The notes beneath the pieces were generated by a model that had not been told where the DNA came from, searched no databases, and worked only from the letters and a program-made list of their open reading frames with translations. A stretch of 5,133 bases of DNA from Dermatophilaceae bacterium (GTDB taxonomy: Bacteria > Actinomycetota > Actinomycetes > Actinomycetales > Dermatophilaceae), in the NCBI GenBank assembly GCA_013361975.1, contig JABFXB010000223.1, positions 1 to 5,133 on the forward strand, in the 5' to 3' direction. Position numbers and translations under genes: made by a program. Below are positions 5,092-5,133 of this stretch, piece by piece (position 1 is the stretch's first letter; every line of letters starts with the position of its first letter).

Positions 5092-5133
5092 GTGGCAGCA
5101 GCACCGCAGAACTACTTGGCCGTCATCAAGGTC
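5092..5133 (+). CDS. ftsZ: FtsZ N-terminus (tubulin-like division GTPase), 3' truncated by window
   Basis: Only 14 codons are present, reading VAAAPQNYLAVIKV with GTG as the start, and the frame is open to the right edge. The A-A-P-Q-N-Y-L-A-V-I-K-V stretch is the characteristic actinobacterial FtsZ N-terminus, which normally continues into VGIGGGGVNA of the GTP-binding domain. FtsZ polymerises with GTP into the Z-ring at midcell and recruits the divisome, including the FtsQ and FtsW encoded upstream. The start is supported by AGGAAGG 9 nt upstream and by gene order. Unlike the upstream genes it is not overlapped with its neighbour but sits behind a 367-nt leader and promoter region, consistent with separate and stronger expression. 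The GTPase and tail regions are outside the window. Confidence 0.93.
   Translation, partial: MAAAPQNYLAVIKV

Overview
The window is a stretch of the division and cell wall (dcw) cluster of a GC-rich actinobacterium. The evidence is very strong G/C preference at third codon positions, GTG start codons on most genes, and the gene order murD-ftsW-murG-murC-ftsQ-ftsZ, all on the plus strand. murC lies between murG and ftsQ, as in mycobacteria and many Micrococcales, whereas I recall Streptomyces keeping murC elsewhere. The protein sequences look to me like Micrococcales, perhaps near Intrasporangiaceae, but that family placement is an impression and not a search result.

Layout: the last 31 codons of murD (1-96), complete ftsW (93-1367), complete murG (1364-2473), complete murC (2470-3957), complete ftsQ (3957-4724), a 367-nt non-coding gap (4725-5091), and the first 14 codons of ftsZ (5092-5133). 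The four junctions from murD to ftsQ contain no intergenic DNA. Each is built on a GTGA stop/start overlap, so the block is almost certainly one translationally coupled transcript. The ftsQ-ftsZ gap is the only regulatory space. It holds two strong GC hairpins just after ftsQ, a good candidate promoter (TTGATC-N17-TACCGT), an AT-rich island with inverted repeats, a leader hairpin and a clear ftsZ ribosome binding site.

The genes form one pathway. MurC adds L-Ala to UDP-MurNAc, MurD adds D-Glu, MurG makes lipid II on the inner membrane face, and FtsW polymerises lipid II at the septum. FtsQ is the bitopic scaffold of the divisome, and FtsZ forms the cytoplasmic ring that organises it.

I see no mobile element, CRISPR array, RNA gene or unknown multi-gene system. 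This is a core housekeeping region. The points most worth a second look are two departures from family-typical motifs in MurC (GANGKT for GTHGKT, and DDYAHNAGK for DDYAHHPTE), an extracytoplasmic cysteine pair in FtsW, and the structured ftsZ leader.
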